A stretch of DNA of 40,000 bases from Prorocentrum cordatum (lineage: Eukaryota; Sar; Dinophyceae; Prorocentrales; Prorocentraceae): the NCBI GenBank assembly GCA_963575745.1, contig CAUYUJ010018460.1:185001-225000 (forward strand), read 5' to 3'. Both the position numbers and the translations under genes were made by a program. The notes beneath the pieces are model-generated. The model searched no databases. It worked only from the letters and a program-made list of their open reading frames with translations, and was not told the DNA's origin. Of the stretch, positions 37,290 through 40,000 are shown one piece after another. The first letter of the stretch is position 1; every line of letters starts with the position of its first letter.

Positions 37290-39130
37290 CCGGAGATGTA
37301 ACCTTTTCAGGTGAAGCCTCCGGCCGCCGGAGATGTAACCCTTTCAGGTGAAGCCTCCGGCATCAAATCAATCAAACGGTATTCGGCTGCCGGAGATGTA
37401 ACCCTTTCAGGTGAAGCCTCCGGTCAATGCAATCAGACACAGAGAAACACAAGACAACCTAAGGCAAGACAACAAACAACACTACGGAAAAGAGCAAGGA
37501 AATGCAATGAACACAAGAACACACCGGATATGTAACCCTTTCAGGTGAAGCCCCCGGTCAATGCAAGCAGACACAGAGAAACAGAAAACAACATGAGGCA
37601 AAACATCAAACAGCACTACGGAAAAGAACAAGCAAATGCAATGAACACAAGAACACGCCGGAGATGTAACCCTTTCAGGTGAAGCCTCCGGTCAATGCAA
37701 GCATACACAAATAAACAAAGAACAACATGAGGCAAACCATCAAACAACACTATGGAAAACAAGAAGCAAACACAAATAACACAAGAACACACCGGAGATG
37801 TAACCCTTTCAGGTGAAGCCTCCGGTCAATACAATCAGACACAAAGAAACAGCAAACAACCTGAGAGACAAGAGAACAAACAACACTATGGAACAGGAAA
37901 AGCAAACACAAGAAACACAAAAAAAACACCGGATATGTAACCCTTTCAGGTGACGCCTCCGACAATCATCCTCGTACTCCTGATGTTCACGGAAGCGTAA
38001 CCCTTTCAGGTGACGCCTCCGGCAATCCTCCTCGCACAAGAAACACACAAACTCACCGGATATGTAACCCTTTCAGGTGAAGCCTCCAGTCAATGCAACC
38101 AGACACAGAGAAACAGAAAACAACATGAGGCAATACATCAAAAAAACACAAGAACACAAGAACACACCGGAGATGCAACCCTCTCAGGTGAAACCTCCGG
38201 TCAATGCAATCAGACACAAAGAGACAGAAAACAACCTGAGGCAACGCAACAAGCAACACTATGGAACATAACAAGCAAACACGAACAACACAAAAACACG
38301 CCGGAGGTGTAACCCTTTCAGGTGAAACCTCCAGTCAATTCAACCAGACACAGAGAAACAGAAAACAAAATGGGGCAATACATCAAACAACACTATGGCA
38401 AATAACAAACAAACACAAGAGCACAAGAACACACTGGAGATGTAACCCTCTCAGGTGAAGCCTTCGGTCAATGCAATCAGACACAAAGAGACCGAAAACA
38501 ACCTGAGGCAACGCAACAAGCAACACAATGGAACACAAAACAAGCAAACGCAAACGACACAAGAACACGCCGGATATGTACCCCTTTCAGGTGAAGCCTC
38601 CGGCCGCCGGAGGTGTAACCCTTTCAGGTGAAGCCTCCAGTCAATGCAACCAGACACAGAGAAACAGAAAACAACATGGGGCAATACATCAAACAACACC
38701 ATGGCAAAGAACAAACAAACACAAGAGCACAAGAACACACCGGAGATGTAACCCTTTCAGGTGAAGCCTCCGGTCAATGCAATCAGACACGAAGAAACAG
38801 AAAACAACCTGAGGCAAGACAACAAGCAACACTATGGAACATAACAAGCACACACAAACAACACAAGAACGCGCCGGATATGTAACCCTTTCAGGTGAAG
38901 CCTCCGGCCGCCGGAGGTGTAACCCTTTTCAGGTGACGCCTCCGGCAATCCTCCTCGTACTCCTGATCATCGCGGAAGTGTAACCCTTTCAGGTGACGCC
39001 TCCGGCAATCCTCCTCGTACCCCTGATCCTCACGGAAGTGTAACCCTTTCAGGTGACGCCTCCGGCAATCCTCCTCGTACTCCTGATCCTCACGGAAGTG
39101 TAGCCCTTTCAGGTGACGCCTCCGGCAATC
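37290..39130 (+). repeat. array of about twenty 34 bp inverted-end motifs
   Basis: Each motif starts CCGGAG, continues (after A or G) with TGTAACCCTTTCAGGTGAAG and ends CCTCCGG, so its 6-7 base ends are complementary. Twenty copies were counted, near 37290, 37327, 37390, 37524, 37658, 37792, 37929, 37988, 38056, 38168, 38302, 38434, 38570, 38603, 38740, 38875, 38909, 38973, 39033 and 39093. Three spacings occur: about 134 (spacer TCAATGCAATCAGACACA and on to ACACAAGAACACG), about 60 (spacer CAATCCTCCTCGTACTCCTG) and about 35 (motifs nearly abutting). The last type-60 motifs carry GTGACGCC instead of GTGAAGCC. Spacers resemble each other, which excludes a CRISPR array. Confidence 0.95.
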
Positions 39131-40000
39131 CTCCTCGTATTCCTGATCCTCAATGAGCCCATAGAGTCCCTGCACAGTCCTCCCGTGCAAGCGGTCTCTG
39201 CTGAACCGTAGCGCCACCGACAAGCACACGAACCTGCAACCTCCGCGGTGCCAAAGAGCGCGCAGTGGCACCGGAACTATACGAACAAGAGTGAGTTGGC
39301 CTTCAACCTCGAACAACCAAAAAACAACTGGAGGGCACCGGAAACATGCAAGCTGCGAGAGTGGGCCTTCAACCTTGAACAGAGAGCGCCAGCCATCGCC
39401 CTGCCACAAGCAGCACCGCCACTGGGGGCCACCGACGGGGCCCCCAATGTGAAAAACATCCCTGCAAATGAAATATGCATTCAACCTGGAAGAACAAAAG
39501 AACGACTGGAGGGGCGGCGACGACGTAGGTCCCTGGATTTTGCCCTGGAGGTTGAGAAGCCTGAGCCCCCTGAGGCCCAGGAGCCACGGCGTGTAAGATC
39601 GTCGCGCCAGCTCCGTGCGCCCAGTGTCTTAATGGACGCATTGTCACGCCCGCTGCTCCAGACGCCGACGCGTCGTTGTCCGCAAGGACAACGACCAATA
39701 TACGCAATTTGCCATTTTGGGGAAAGGTTTATCAGAACCATAGGAAGCGGCTTCCGCCTGGGACTTCCTCGCAATTCACTCACAGCCGCGGGTGAGCGCG
39801 CGGCAGTGATACGCCGTAGGCGTCTGAGGTAGCAGTCAAGGAAGGAGGGAAAGGAAGGCAAGAGAGGGAAAGGATGGAGAGGGGCGATTATCCTGGACGG
39901 GGGGGGTGTGCCCATCCGAGGGAACGGTGCACCCCCCCCCCCTCCCATCACGCTGGTTCAGACAGCGCGCTTTCCAGTTTTTCGATCCGCCCCCGCTCCG
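39131..40000. other. right margin; small internal repeats, no gene confirmed
   Basis: Three related segments, GGCCTTCAACCTCGAACAAC (39298), GGCCTTCAACCTTGAACAG (39364) and GCATTCAACCTGGAAGAAC (39477), are each associated with an AACTGGAGGG or CGACTGGAGGGG piece. A + strand frame of 194 codons (39248-39832, starting MPKSAQWHRNYTNKSELAFN) crosses them; it is possible but unsupported, and the minus strand is open too. A G run and a C run flank 39900-39945. Confidence 0.3.

Noticed and set aside
37290-39130. CRISPR-like array (34 bp motif with spacers)
   Set aside because: Spacers are themselves repeats of three types with lengths from about 0 to 100 bases, there are no cas genes, and the context is eukaryotic.
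39707-39718. TGCCATTTTGG match to the spliced-leader core
   Set aside because: Only ten bases agree; the following GGAAAGG does not fit CTCAAG.

Overview
The window looks like nuclear DNA of a dinoflagellate-type eukaryote. This is inferred from three things: GC-rich sequence with no bacterial-style gene packing; a non-LTR retrotransposon with an APE-type endonuclease, a reverse transcriptase whose motif C reads VDDV, and an RNase H; and a few short GC3-rich exon-like islands between simple repeats. No intact cellular gene, rRNA, tRNA or CRISPR array was found. The only long convincing protein-coding sequence belongs to retroelements. Most long open frames elsewhere are translations of microsatellites or minisatellites and were not annotated.

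Layout. 1-5.6 kb is a patchwork of short inverted-repeat (MITE-like) elements, several nested in one another, among CTC/GAG and CGTGC repeats. 6.1-8.2 kb is a diverged minisatellite of roughly 75-80 bp units. 8.6-9.5 kb holds a pyrimidine-to-purine switch and an imperfect GAT tract. 10-12 kb has GAC and CCT arrays, two more inverted-repeat elements and one exon-like island. 12.8-13.6 kb holds a broken RNase H domain from a second retroelement on the + strand. 15.2 kb has an ACAG microsatellite and 16.5-16.9 kb a GCATA array. 17.8-22.3 kb is a 4.4 kb higher-order satellite built from GTC triplets with a recurring GC-rich core. 22.75 kb carries a clean 139 bp MITE with a perfect 8 bp target duplication. 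23.7-24.9 kb is a frame-broken minus-strand coding remnant.

25.67-34.65 kb is the most informative part. It is a tandem duplication of a block of about 1.6 kb. The left copy was split by a 5.95 kb LINE (25992-31942, minus strand) carrying ORF1, endonuclease, reverse transcriptase and RNase H in successive frames, with an A-run at its 3' end. The right copy is uninterrupted and shows what the target looked like. 34.7-37.2 kb is an A/C-rich tandem array of about 300 bp units. 37.3-39.1 kb is an array of about 20 copies of a 34 bp inverted-repeat-ended motif at about 134, 60 or 35 bp spacing.

The genes do not form a pathway. The retroelement parts are successive steps of target-primed reverse transcription. 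All positions and motifs were read by eye; no alignment, folding or database search was run.
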